Of a stretch of 64,000 nt of DNA, positions 19,607-28,933 are shown in pieces. Origin of the DNA: Niastella koreensis GR20-10 (GTDB lineage Bacteria; Bacteroidota; Bacteroidia; Chitinophagales; Chitinophagaceae). The stretch is taken from NCBI RefSeq assembly GCF_000246855.1, contig NC_016609.1:3720001-3784000 (forward strand). The letters are read 5' to 3'. Both the position numbers and the translations under genes were made by a program. Numbering within the stretch: the stretch's first letter is position 1; each line of letters starts with the position of its first letter. Below the pieces are notes generated by a model that was not told where the DNA came from, ran no database searches, and saw only the letters and a list, made by a program, of their open reading frames with translations.

Positions 19607-20029
19607 TCAACTTGTCAACTCTCTATACTTCCTAAGAATCTTTCTACCATCAACCCCTATATCCAACGCCCCTATCCCCCACTCATAAATTAATACTACT
19701 ACCAGCTGACCAATAAAGATGGCCACGCCGGCATAGCCAAACCAGCCGAGTTCGTAAAAGCCCAGCGCCCATAAAATAATGAACACGGCTTCTACATCAA
19801 AAATTACAAATAACATGGCAACGAGGTAAAACTGAGCAGAAAAACGAAGGCGTGCAGAACCGGTTTGTTCTATCCCTCCTTCGTATGGCTTACTGGTAGC
19901 GCGGTCGTGGTGATGTTGACCTAAAAGATAAGAAAGAAAAAGAATGGCTATAAGCAGGATGAAGACGATCCCTGCATATAATAGCAACGGCCATAATTGA
20001 TGATTACTATGGATTTCATTTCCAGGCAT
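19607..20029 (-). CDS. nuoA: NADH-quinone oxidoreductase subunit A
   Basis: A subunit of about 140 residues with three membrane helices. The conserved loop KPYEGGIEQTGSARLRFSAQ and the helix FYLVAMLFVIFDVEAVFIILW are diagnostic. ATG 20029 (MPGNEIHS) gives normal length; a longer start at 20101 would add 24 residues without helix character. It is the first gene of the complex I set in transcription order, 116 bp after the CBS-domain gene. Confidence 0.93.
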   Translation of the reverse strand: MPGNEIHSNHQLWPLLLYAGIVFILLIAILFLSYLLGQHHHDRATSKPYEGGIEQTGSARLRFSAQFYLVAMLFVIFDVEAVFIILWALGFYELGWFGYAGVAIFIGQLVVVLIYEWGIGALDIGVDGRKILRKYRELTS

Positions 20030-20145
20030 AACATAATAATTCCACGGCAGGCGTAAACGACTTGCATAAACGTCCCCCACATTAAATAAAACCAACGGCA
20101 CAGGCCATACTGCCCCAATAGTACGATCAAAAAAGGGTTAGTTGC

Positions 20146-20577
20146 TTAGCTACAGATGTACTGTTCGAGATTTTGAATGATGAAGTCTTTCCGATCGATG
20201 ATATGCTTTACCAGGTCACCGATTGAAATGAGTCCAACCAGTTCATTGTCATCGAGCACAGGTAAATGACGGATATGTTTATCGGTCATTAATTGCATGC
20301 AGTAGTCAATCTTGGTATCGGGAGTTACAAACACCGGGCTTTCGGTCATAATGTCCATTACCCTGGTCTCTTTTGAGGATCTTCCTTTTAATATTACTTT
20401 GCGGGCGTAGTCACGTTCTGTAAAAATACCATCCAGTTTACCACATTCTTCCAAAACTACCAGGGAACCGAGATTTTTCGATTCCAGTGTTTCTAAAGCT
20501 TCGTATACGGAGCTCTCCGGATTTACCGTGTATACTACATGTCCTTTAATTTGCAGTATATCTCTTACCGTATCCAT
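20146..20577 (-). CDS. Tandem CBS-domain protein
   Basis: A 143-residue cytoplasmic protein made only of two CBS domains (about residues 6-62 and 73-135), with the second ending in HIRHLPVLDDNELVGLISIGDLV. Such paired domains bind adenosine nucleotides or NAD-type ligands and act as sensors. No enzyme domain is attached. It lies just upstream of nuoA on the same strand, so co-transcription with complex I is possible, which would fit an energy-sensing role; this is inference from position. Confidence 0.9.
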   Translation of the reverse strand: MDTVRDILQIKGHVVYTVNPESSVYEALETLESKNLGSLVVLEECGKLDGIFTERDYARKVILKGRSSKETRVMDIMTESPVFVTPDTKIDYCMQLMTDKHIRHLPVLDDNELVGLISIGDLVKHIIDRKDFIIQNLEQYICS

Positions 20578-20673
20578 GGTAATAGTTTTAAGAGCTATTT
20601 ATACTGTTAAGTTATTCAATTTTTATTAAATAAAAAATTAATCCACAAACGGTAAAAAAAGGCTACAAGGAAA

Positions 20674-20708
20674 AGTTGACCGGGTTAACCAGTTGACCAG
20701 TTAACCAG
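20674..20708. repeat. GTTGACC/GTTAACC word repeat
   Basis: Four linked words, GTTGACCGG, GTTAACCA, GTTGACCA and GTTAACCAGG, lie in the 284-bp region between the divergent CBS gene and the ECF sigma gene. The rest of that region is AT-rich with no gene, and I see no confident promoter in it. Confidence 0.7.
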
Positions 20709-20861
20709 GCAGGTTTGCTGAATATAATGGCAGGCAATAAAACCTGACAGCAATCAACCTCCTTGGTCAACGCCCATTTATATTTTTAGCAAAATCGTTT
20801 TTAGTCTGCCAAAAAACACATACATTCAAAGTAAATTAATACCAAAAACCGATCCTGTAGT

Positions 20862-21425
20862 ATGTGTGCCGCCTCTTCCTCACATATTGAAAATGAAATT
20901 TCCCTTCAACGGGATGGCATAGCCGCCTTTGAAATACTGTACAAAAAATACTGGTATCAACTGTATTGCATAGCGGTTAAATACAGCGGTTCCGCACCTG
21001 ATGCAGAAGAGCTGGTGCAAAACCTGTTTGAAAAAATCTGGCGCAACCGCGCTTCACTACAGGTGAAAAACTGGGGTGCCTTTCTTACCGTTTCCCTGCG
21101 AAACATGGTGATCGATTTTCATCGCAGGCAATCGCAGAAAAACAAATTCCTCAAAAATTACCACCCACATGCAGCCATCCACTCCATGGAAGAAGAACTG
21201 GACCAGGAACAACTACTGGTGCTTATCGAAAATCACCTGCACGAACTGCCGGAAAAAACACAAACCATTTTCAAACTCAGCCGGTACGAACATAAATCGG
21301 TAAAGGAAATTGCCGGGCATATGCAGCTCACCGAAAAAGCCGTTGAATACCATATCACCCGGTCGATCAAACTCCTGCGCCAGCACCTGCGTAATTATCT
21401 GAACACCTGGTTTACGTTGTTTTAG
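20862..21425 (+). CDS. ECF-type RNA polymerase sigma factor (FecI-like)
   Basis: A 187-residue sigma-70 family factor. Region 2 is seen at about residues 20-90 (FEILYKKYWYQLYCIAVKY, then DAEELVQNLFEKIW) and region 4 at about residues 125-180 (LPEKTQTIFKLSRYEH, then EIAGHMQLTEKAVEYHI). It is followed by a fecR gene and a SusC with an STN domain, the standard Bacteroidota arrangement in which receptor occupancy releases the sigma factor through FecR. Its expected target is the susCD pair downstream. Confidence 0.94.
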   Translation: MCAASSSHIENEISLQRDGIAAFEILYKKYWYQLYCIAVKYSGSAPDAEELVQNLFEKIWRNRASLQVKNWGAFLTVSLRNMVIDFHRRQSQKNKFLKNYHPHAAIHSMEEELDQEQLLVLIENHLHELPEKTQTIFKLSRYEHKSVKEIAGHMQLTEKAVEYHITRSIKLLRQHLRNYLNTWFTLF

Positions 21426-21430
21426 TGGAA

Positions 21431-21560
21431 TAGCTGCAAGCCGCAAGCTGCAAGCAAATACAGGGCTGAAAGCCGAAAGGTTAAAGCCAAAAGCAAATAC
21501 AGCTTTAAGCGGTAAGCCATAAGCAATATACCGCTGCGCGGAAACCCCGACTCGTAGGGG
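21431..21560. repeat. GCAAGCTGCAAGC / AAGCCGAAAG word block between ECF sigma and fecR
   Basis: It contains AGCTGCAAGCCGCAAGCTGC, then GGGCTGAAAGCCGAAAGG, AAAGCCAAAAGC and GGTAAGCCATAAGC words, followed by CCCCGACTCGTAGGGG (21545-21560). Segment 21431-21505 matches the reverse complement of 54706-54775, so this is a dispersed element, not simple local slippage. Confidence 0.75.
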
Positions 21561-21654
21561 GCAGGCTAAACAGAGAACTGAAAACTTTAAACAAAAAACT
21601 TACAACTTCTTTAGGGATCGCTCCCCTCCTCACGTCATATATAAAACACCGGAA

Positions 21655-22728
21655 TTGAGCCAGACGAACTTTGATCGCTTATTACAAAAGTATCTTGCAG
21701 GCGAATGCACTGACGAAGAAGAAAAGCTGGTGCTTGCGTGGTACGAAAGAATGGTGCATAACAGTGACCTGCATTTGTCTGATGCCGACAAATCGTTGAT
21801 AGAAGCCAGGATGTGGCAGGCCATTCATACTAACCTGCAGCCATTGCCGGAAGAGGCAGCATCAACGAAAACAAGACCGCTTGCGGCACGCACCTGGTTT
21901 AAGGTAAGCGCAGCCGCAACTATAGCGGGATTAATAACCACCGTTGTTTTGTTGTACCGGCATCAATCAGGTTACAACCAGTCCCTGGCGGCAATACCCG
22001 GCAAAGCCGGCTACGACAGCGTGGTGAATACAACCGCTACCGATCGCAGGATGCAACTGGCAGATGGCACCCGGATCACGATGCAACCCGGCGCAATCGT
22101 GTACTATCCCCCGGCTTTTACCCGCAATACCCGGGAAGTAATCTTAACAGGCAGTGCATTTTTTAACGTATATCATAACCCGGCGAAACACTTTAAAGTG
22201 CATTTAAACAATGGGTTGACAACGGAGGTACTGGGAACCAGTTTTCATATCACGCAGCAAACAGGCAGGAATACAGAAGTAGCGGTGGTAACCGGAAAAG
22301 TGTGGGTATACCGGCAGCCTGAACACCAGGAGCATACTGCGCTGGACAGTGCCGCTGGCATCCTGCTGACGCGTAATAAAAAAGTAACTTATAATGCCGC
22401 TTCAGACGTGCTGATCACCGGCATTGTTGACGATCCGAAACCCCTGCCCAAAACAACCCCGTCACCTGGCGCCAACGTTCATACCGCCGGGCCTTCGCTC
22501 AATTTTGAAGAAGCCCTGTTACACGAGGTATTACAATCATTGAGCGAGGTGTATGGCATAGAGATTAAACCCGAAACCGAGCAACTGGGTAAGCGCCACT
22601 TTACCGGCGACATTTCAAAGTATAGCCTTTTTTCGCAGCTGGATTATATCTGTAAAACAACACAAACTTCTTACGAGATAACCGGCTCGCAAATAATCAT
22701 AAAAGATACCAGAACTGGCAATCCATAA
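21655..22728 (+). CDS. FecR-family anti-sigma factor
   Basis: A 357-residue single-pass inner-membrane regulator. The N-terminal cytoplasmic part (NFDRLLQKYLAGECTDEEE, about residues 5-23) binds the sigma factor; one membrane helix lies at about residues 82-101; the periplasmic FecR domain follows (MQLADGTRITMQPGA, EVLGTSFHI); a DUF4974 domain at about residues 280-355 would contact the receptor's STN domain. TTG 21655 is chosen as start because it gives the normal N-terminus; no ATG is available at that place. Confidence 0.92.
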   Translation: MSQTNFDRLLQKYLAGECTDEEEKLVLAWYERMVHNSDLHLSDADKSLIEARMWQAIHTNLQPLPEEAASTKTRPLAARTWFKVSAAATIAGLITTVVLLYRHQSGYNQSLAAIPGKAGYDSVVNTTATDRRMQLADGTRITMQPGAIVYYPPAFTRNTREVILTGSAFFNVYHNPAKHFKVHLNNGLTTEVLGTSFHITQQTGRNTEVAVVTGKVWVYRQPEHQEHTALDSAAGILLTRNKKVTYNAASDVLITGIVDDPKPLPKTTPSPGANVHTAGPSLNFEEALLHEVLQSLSEVYGIEIKPETEQLGKRHFTGDISKYSLFSQLDYICKTTQTSYEITGSQIIIKDTRTGNP

Positions 22729-22777
22729 CAGGAACATTATTATTCATCACTAAATCTGTTAAACCGCAATACCAGGT

Positions 22778-22816
22778 GCCCCGCGGTATGTGTTGCGCTG
22801 CATAATGCGGCGGGGC
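22778..22816 (+). terminator. GC-rich hairpin between fecR and susC
   Basis: Perfect 7-bp arms GCCCCGC (22778-22784) and GCGGGGC (22810-22816) with a 25-nt loop, 49 nt after the fecR stop. There is no T-run, so it may be a partial terminator or an mRNA-stabilising hairpin that lets susCD be expressed separately from the regulators. Confidence 0.45.
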
Positions 22817-22879
22817 CTGCTATTGCATTCATTAAACCAACAACTGCAAACCACTTTATTGTTCTAAAAAGTATTTACT

Positions 22880-25800
22880 ATGAGAAAAAAACGATTGCAT
22901 TACCTGATCGTTGCCCGGCTCCTATTGTGGCAACTGGCGCTTATCATTGCCTGCAGCAATACTGTGCAGGCCAATGCACAAAACATCCTGGAGAAAAAGA
23001 TCAACCTGAACCTGGAACAGGTAGAAGTAAAAAAACTCCTGCGGGAAATTCAACACCAAACGGGCGTGGCCTTTATTTACAGCAGCGATATCATTAACCT
23101 GAACAAAAAAGTTTCCTGCAAACTGGTCAACAGGAAACTCGCCGAACTGTTCACCACGGTACTGTCACCCATTGGCATTTACTTCAACGTTATTGACGAA
23201 AAACAGATCTTACTCTACAACGCGCCTGCAGGTCAAAAAAAAACAGTTGAGCTGATTACACCCGATAATACACCTTCCCCGCCACTAACGGTCAGCGGCC
23301 AGGTGCTAAACGATAAAGGAATGCCATTGCCCGGCGTATCGGTAATGGTGCGCGGGGCCTCTACAGGCACTACAACGGATAAGGACGGGCGCTTTTCCAT
23401 GACGGTGCCTTATGCGGAAGCAACCATCGTATTTTCCTTTATTGGTTACCAGTCGCAGGATGTTACCCTGCAGGGCCGCACTGCGCTGGCCGTTACCTTA
23501 AAAGAAGATGCGCAAAACCTGAAAGATGTAGTAGTGGTTGGTTATGGTACGCAAAAGAAAATGACCGTAACCGGCGCGGTGGCGGCCATTTCATCCCGGG
23601 AACTGCAACAAAGCCCCACAGCCAATTTAACCAATGCCCTTGCCGGCCGGCTGCCCGGCCTGAATGTAAACCAGTTTGCCGGCGGTGAACCGGGAGTAGA
23701 CATCAGCGATATTTACATTCGCGGCATTGGCACCTATGGCAATGCCCGGCCCATTGTGATCGTGGACGGGGTAGAACGCTCCTTAAACTATTTAAGCGCC
23801 GATGAAATTGAAAGTTTCACCATTCTCAAAGACGCCTCGGCAACCGCCGTATTTGGGGTACGCGGCGCTAATGGCGTGGTGGTAATTACTACCAAACGCG
23901 GGAAAGCTTCTGAAAAAGCTTCGCTTAATTTCAAGATCTCCGATGGCATCAATACCCCTATTCATTTTCCCAAATACCTTGGTTCTGCCGATTATGCCAC
24001 TTTATTCAATGAGGCCAAAATAAATGACAATCCCGGCGTATCGCCTTCCACCCTGAACCTGTTCACTCCTGAGCAAATTGATAATCTGCGCCACGCCAAA
24101 GGCGACAATTCCGACGGTTTGGGTTACAATATCGATTATTTCGATTATGCCTTTAAACCCGGCATTCAACAGGATTACAGCTTAACCATCCAGGGCGGCA
24201 GCAACCGGGCCCGGTATTTTATCATGGGCAATTATTTTCAACAGAACGGGAACTATAAACAAACCGTGAACGATGCCTATAAAACACAGGCCATTTTTAA
24301 ACGGTATAATTTCAGGTCGAATATCGATGTAGACATCACCAACTCCCTGTATGCTTCGTTGATCCTGGGCGCCCGCATCACCGACCGGAACGCACCCGGC
24401 ACTACCGCCAACCGGGTTATTGAAATTGCCAATACCCAACCGCCTATTTATCCAATCGTATTGGAAAGCAACGACAATCCCGGCAATAAAGCCTATAACG
24501 TCAAATTTCCCAACGGCATGTTATTCGGCACCCAAACCTATCGTTTTAATTTGCTGGGTGAATTGTCAAAAACCGGTTATCTCGATCAGCGCGACAACTA
24601 CCTCGACGGTTCCTTTATTATGGGTTATAAACTGGATGCGCTCACAAAGGGATTGAAGCTGGAAGGCATGTTTTCGTACGACCGCCAGGGTGGTTACTGG
24701 ATCACCCGGTCGGTACCTACAGAATCGCAGGGTTACCGGGTTTATCCCGGCTATGCTACTTTTTATCCCAGCGATGGCGTTGATGTGTTCATGAAAGCCG
24801 GTCATTATGCCGGGGTGTACAGCAGTCCGCGCCGCACTACCGACAATACGCTGGGGAATAGCTATTCCCGCGATGATGATGTGGGCCGTACTTATTATCA
24901 GCTCAGACTTGACTATGTAAGATCATTCGGCAAACACAATGTATCGGGTCTGGTGCTGGCCAACCGCTCTATCAGAATAAAAAATAATGAAGTGCCATTC
25001 TGTTACCAGGGCATCTCCGGCCGGATTACCTATAATTACGACCAGCGTTTCCTGGTTGAAATCGACATGGGTTATAATGGCTCGGAGAACTTCGCCCCGG
25101 GCCGTCGCTATGGTAAATTCCCCGCCGCTTCCGTGGGCTGGGTAGTGACCAATGAAAAATTCATGCAGACAACCCAGAGTTGGTTGAATATGTTGAAGCT
25201 GAGAGGTTCCTATGGGTTGGTAGGCAACGACCAGGCAAGCGCCAACCCCAGCGATAACCGGTTTGGTTACCTGCAGTTCTATAACAATTCAGGCGATGCC
25301 TATAATTTCGGCACCCAAAACAACAACAATCCCGGCGGCATCCGCCCGGGCCGTTTAGCCAACCCGGCGCTAACCTGGGAAAAAGCGCGCAAGATCAATG
25401 CAGGCGTCGATATGGAATTTATGAACCGCCGGCTTACGGTTACGGTTGACCTGTTTCATGAACACCGGTATGATATCATTACCGATCTCAGTGGGGCCGA
25501 CAAACAGGGCTTTCCTTCACTCGTAGGCACCAGTGCGCCCTTGCTCAATGCCGGCATTGTAAACAACAAGGGAATTGATTTTGAAGTAACCTGGAGCGAT
25601 AAAATAGGCAACTATTTTACCTACACCGTACGGCCAAACTTCTCCTATGCCCGCAATAAGATCATTTACCAGCGCGAGGTGGTACGGATCTATCCCTGGC
25701 AATACCGCACCGGCCTGCCGGTTGGACAACCGTTCGTATACATCTTTAATGGACTTATCAATAGTCAGAAAGAAGCAGACGAGCTGAATCAAATGAATAA

Positions 25801-26419
25801 TGGTACCGGGTTTCAGAAGTGGGGAACCGTATTACCCGGTGATGTAAAATATGTTGACATCGATGGCGATGGCCAGATCACCGATCTGAACGACCGGATC
25901 GCAAAAGGCTATCCGCGGGTACCAGAGATCCAGTATGGCATTCCCATCAGCTGCCGGTATAAATCTTTTGACCTCAGCATCCTGCTGCAGGGCGCTACCC
26001 ATACTTCTTTATTACTCGGCGGGCCGGCCACCTATGATTTTCCGGTTTACCAGAACGATGAGGTTGGAAAGGTAAAACCCATGCACCTGCAGCGCTGGAC
26101 ACCGGCAACAGCCGCAACGGCTACCTATCCCGCCCTGCATTACGGCAAATACGATAATAACAAACAATATAACAGCAGTCTTTTCTTATACAACGCAAAA
26201 TACCTGCGGTTAAAAAACTTTGAAGTTGGTTATTACCTGCCCGCCAAATGGATGAAGCGTGCCGGTCTGCAACGGACCCGGCTATATGTTCAGGGTATGA
26301 ATATGATCACCTTCGACAAACTCAAAACAGTGGATGTTGATCCTGAAACCAACGATGCTAATGGCAACTGGTATCCGATTATGAAAGTGATAAATTTTGG
26401 GATAGATATTACCCTGTAG
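22880..26419 (+). CDS. SusC-type TonB-dependent receptor with STN signalling domain
   Basis: An 1179-residue outer-membrane receptor. In order: signal peptide (about 1-34), STN domain (about 38-115, with VEVKKLLREIQHQTGVAFIY), carboxypeptidase-like beta-sandwich (about 137-215, VSGQVLNDKGMPLPGVSV), TonB-box-like segment and plug (VVVVGYGTQKKMTVTGAV, FTILKDASATAVFGVRGANG), then a 22-strand barrel typical of SusC. The STN domain fits regulation by the adjacent FecR/ECF pair. No degradative enzyme is adjacent, so its ligand cannot be predicted. Confidence 0.95.
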   Translation: MRKKRLHYLIVARLLLWQLALIIACSNTVQANAQNILEKKINLNLEQVEVKKLLREIQHQTGVAFIYSSDIINLNKKVSCKLVNRKLAELFTTVLSPIGIYFNVIDEKQILLYNAPAGQKKTVELITPDNTPSPPLTVSGQVLNDKGMPLPGVSVMVRGASTGTTTDKDGRFSMTVPYAEATIVFSFIGYQSQDVTLQGRTALAVTLKEDAQNLKDVVVVGYGTQKKMTVTGAVAAISSRELQQSPTANLTNALAGRLPGLNVNQFAGGEPGVDISDIYIRGIGTYGNARPIVIVDGVERSLNYLSADEIESFTILKDASATAVFGVRGANGVVVITTKRGKASEKASLNFKISDGINTPIHFPKYLGSADYATLFNEAKINDNPGVSPSTLNLFTPEQIDNLRHAKGDNSDGLGYNIDYFDYAFKPGIQQDYSLTIQGGSNRARYFIMGNYFQQNGNYKQTVNDAYKTQAIFKRYNFRSNIDVDITNSLYASLILGARITDRNAPGTTANRVIEIANTQPPIYPIVLESNDNPGNKAYNVKFPNGMLFGTQTYRFNLLGELSKTGYLDQRDNYLDGSFIMGYKLDALTKGLKLEGMFSYDRQGGYWITRSVPTESQGYRVYPGYATFYPSDGVDVFMKAGHYAGVYSSPRRTTDNTLGNSYSRDDDVGRTYYQLRLDYVRSFGKHNVSGLVLANRSIRIKNNEVPFCYQGISGRITYNYDQRFLVEIDMGYNGSENFAPGRRYGKFPAASVGWVVTNEKFMQTTQSWLNMLKLRGSYGLVGNDQASANPSDNRFGYLQFYNNSGDAYNFGTQNNNNPGGIRPGRLANPALTWEKARKINAGVDMEFMNRRLTVTVDLFHEHRYDIITDLSGADKQGFPSLVGTSAPLLNAGIVNNKGIDFEVTWSDKIGNYFTYTVRPNFSYARNKIIYQREVVRIYPWQYRTGLPVGQPFVYIFNGLINSQKEADELNQMNNGTGFQKWGTVLPGDVKYVDIDGDGQITDLNDRIAKGYPRVPEIQYGIPISCRYKSFDLSILLQGATHTSLLLGGPATYDFPVYQNDEVGKVKPMHLQRWTPATAATATYPALHYGKYDNNKQYNSSLFLYNAKYLRLKNFEVGYYLPAKWMKRAGLQRTRLYVQGMNMITFDKLKTVDVDPETNDANGNWYPIMKVINFGIDITL

Positions 26420-26464
26420 AAATAAGAAATGACGAATGAGAAATTAGAAAGTAAATGCTTTATT

Positions 26465-28345
26465 ATGAACACCAGAATCATAACTCCATATATAATAATA
26501 CTTGGATTGCTGTTTACAGCATGCAAGAAAGATTTTCTCGATCGCAAACCTGATGACCAGATGACCGAGCAACAGGTTTTTGCCGATTATGAAAAAGTAA
26601 ACAAACTGATCACCGACCTGTACGGCGACCTGCACTCCCGGTCGCGGGGCCTGGCGTTCCTGGCGGATTTTTCGCTGAGCGCCATTACGGATGAATGCCG
26701 CGGATCAACCGTGGAGAACGGGCAATCGCGCACATTCAATACCGGCGGGTGGAACCCTTATGATCAACCGGGAAATGGTTATAAATGGGCTGATATTTAT
26801 TCCACCATCCGGATCGCCAACCTGATCTTAACCGGAATAAGAAAATACAGTACGCCGGATAACCCGCTTAATACGGGTGACCTGAACATCCGGATAGGTG
26901 AAACCTTTTTCATGCGGGCCTACTACCATTATCTGGCAGCCCGTTTGTATGGCGAGATCCCCTATATAGACCACCTGGTTGATCCAAACGCCGATCTGGC
27001 CATACCGCAGGAAACGTTTCACAGCCTGGCAGATAAGATCTGCGCCGATTGCGATTCGGCCATAGCCTTGTTACCAATAAACCAAACCGACCCGCAATTT
27101 GCCCGGGCTGAAAAGGGCACTGCCCTTGCGTTAAAAGCCATCGTACGCTGGATGGCCGCTACCCCACTCTATAATGGCGGCGCATTGCCCAATGATACCC
27201 GCATTGGCGCCAGCAGTTACGGCACCCGGAATAACCAACGTTGGGAAGCAGCACGCGATGCTGCGAAAGCGGTGCTTGACCTGAAATCAGAAAACGGGCA
27301 GCCGCGTTACAGCCTGTATACGAATTATGGGCCCAACGATTTTGTTTCGGGCAGCAACAACAAAGTATATACCCGGTTATTTCAGCTATACTATGATTTC
27401 AATGCGTTTAAAACGGAAGCCATTTTCATGAACATGAACGATAAATACGAAGCCTGGCAGGGTGATAATTATCCTCCGTCAGAAGGCGGTGGCTCGCGTC
27501 AGCAACCCGTACAGGAACAGGTTGACGAATATGAATACATTGCCCCTGATGGTTATGGTTATCCCGTTTACGATGCCCGGGCCGTGAGTGATGGCTACGA
27601 CGATGCCAACCCCTACGAAGGCATTCAACGCGATCCCCGGTTTTACCGCGATGTTATATATGATGGCGCCACCTTTCGCAATTCGGTAAAGAATACGGCC
27701 ACCGGTTCCGACAAAATAGGCGCTACCAATTCCACCACCACCGGTTATTTTCTACGAAAATTTTACCGGGAAGATTACCGGCCCGGCAATGGCGTTGGCT
27801 TTCAGATCCACTTTCCGCTTATCCGGTTACCAGAGATCATGCTTATTTATGCAGAAGCATTGAATGAAACCGGCGGTTCTGCCGACGACATCATCAACCT
27901 GCTCAATACCATCAGGCAGCGATCATTTATGGCGCCGGTTCCACCCACCATAAAAGGCGATAAAGTAAAAATGAATGAATACATTCAGCGGGAACGCCGG
28001 GTTGAATTATTTTATGAGAACAAACGCTGGTTCACGTCCCGTTTATACCTGGAACCCAGCAGCGCCACCCAACTGGCGCGGGAACAGGCCTGGCAGGCAG
28101 CTGGTGGCGATAACGATACCCGCTCCCAAAAATACTGGCCCTATCCTAAATGCCAGCGCATGGTGAATGGCATGAAACCGGTTGAAGATCCCAATGGAAA
28201 AATAAATATCGCCGGGAAGAAATACAGTATGCAACGCTTTTATGTAGCCGCCTGGGTGTTTGTGTCGCCCACGCATTTCTTCTTTCCCATTATGCAGGAT
28301 GAACTTACAAAAGACCCAGCATTAAAACAGGCTCCCGGCTGGTAA
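26465..28345 (+). CDS. SusD-like nutrient-binding lipoprotein
   Basis: A 626-residue outer-membrane lipoprotein. ATG 26465 gives a signal peptide ending in the lipobox LLFTAC. The SusD/RagB pattern is clear: KKDFLDRKPDDQMTEQQVF at the N-terminus, TPR-like helices (ETFFMRAYYHYLAARLYGEI), and the C-terminal LPEIMLIYAEALNETGG and ERRVELFYENKRWF motifs. It pairs with the SusC 45 bp upstream. The short gap carries GAAATGACGAATGAGAAA-type words. Ligand unknown. Confidence 0.94.
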   Translation: MNTRIITPYIIILGLLFTACKKDFLDRKPDDQMTEQQVFADYEKVNKLITDLYGDLHSRSRGLAFLADFSLSAITDECRGSTVENGQSRTFNTGGWNPYDQPGNGYKWADIYSTIRIANLILTGIRKYSTPDNPLNTGDLNIRIGETFFMRAYYHYLAARLYGEIPYIDHLVDPNADLAIPQETFHSLADKICADCDSAIALLPINQTDPQFARAEKGTALALKAIVRWMAATPLYNGGALPNDTRIGASSYGTRNNQRWEAARDAAKAVLDLKSENGQPRYSLYTNYGPNDFVSGSNNKVYTRLFQLYYDFNAFKTEAIFMNMNDKYEAWQGDNYPPSEGGGSRQQPVQEQVDEYEYIAPDGYGYPVYDARAVSDGYDDANPYEGIQRDPRFYRDVIYDGATFRNSVKNTATGSDKIGATNSTTTGYFLRKFYREDYRPGNGVGFQIHFPLIRLPEIMLIYAEALNETGGSADDIINLLNTIRQRSFMAPVPPTIKGDKVKMNEYIQRERRVELFYENKRWFTSRLYLEPSSATQLAREQAWQAAGGDNDTRSQKYWPYPKCQRMVNGMKPVEDPNGKINIAGKKYSMQRFYVAAWVFVSPTHFFFPIMQDELTKDPALKQAPGW

Positions 28346-28385
28346 AATGTTTCATACGCAGTCTGTTGGTTATACCAAAGATCAG

Positions 28386-28409
28386 GGCTCTCCGATAAAT
28401 CGGAGGGCC
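28386..28409. terminator. Bidirectional hairpin between susD and the DUF1772 gene
   Basis: Arms GGCTCTCCGAT (28386-28396) and ATCGGAGGGCC (28399-28409) pair fully with one G-T pair and a 2-nt loop. They are followed by TTATTCTATTTTA on the plus strand. The hairpin abuts the stop codon of the convergent gene and probably ends both transcripts. Confidence 0.7.
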
Positions 28410-28919
28410 TTATTCTATTTTAGTAGCATCCTGCTTAATAATACAGGCCAGCAATACCAGGATCAAAGCAATCACATTCGCAATTGTTCTAACAGCATGC
28501 AACTGGTTCCAGGGGTTTTCAAACTGTGTCCGGTACTGACTCAACGTTTCAGCGGAAGCAGATTTCAGTTGACAGGCATCCAGCATATTATTCAAAGGAA
28601 CATTCCCGAAGATGGTTACGCCAAACGTTCCTGCGCCATACGCAATGGTAGCGCCCAGTAATAAATAAAAACGAAGTGGCGCTGAAGAATTGTACTGCAG
28701 CCAGGTACAAAGCGGCAACAAAAACAACGTACCTATAAAGCTCATAAAGAAAACCGGGTTTAAGATCTCCCGGTTGATCGATTGCATGGCCGAAAGGTAA
28801 TTGGCATCAGTGACCTTACCCAGCCCCGGAATTACCGAACAGGACCAGGAATAAAAGAGACCGGCAATAAGCGCTGTTGTAAAAGCAGTGGCCAATAAAG
28901 TGATGTTTGCGAAAGTCAT
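28410..28919 (-). CDS. DUF1772 (anthrone oxygenase-like) membrane protein
   Basis: A 169-residue integral membrane protein with four predicted helices. It shows the DUF1772 pattern: FYSWSCSVIPGLG after the first helix, a central helix pair, and the NVPLNNMLD motif before FENPWNQLHAVRTIAN. A few fungal relatives take part in anthrone oxidation, but bacterial members are mostly uncharacterised. It lies 14 nt after the di-haem cytochrome gene and is probably co-transcribed with it. Confidence 0.85.
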   Translation of the reverse strand: MTFANITLLATAFTTALIAGLFYSWSCSVIPGLGKVTDANYLSAMQSINREILNPVFFMSFIGTLFLLPLCTWLQYNSSAPLRFYLLLGATIAYGAGTFGVTIFGNVPLNNMLDACQLKSASAETLSQYRTQFENPWNQLHAVRTIANVIALILVLLACIIKQDATKIE

Positions 28920-28933
28920 GGGATGAGATTTTG

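Noticed and set aside
28347-28661. 104-codon plus-strand frame after susD
   Set aside because: It runs through the bidirectional terminator and antisense to the DUF1772 gene; composition is not protein-like.
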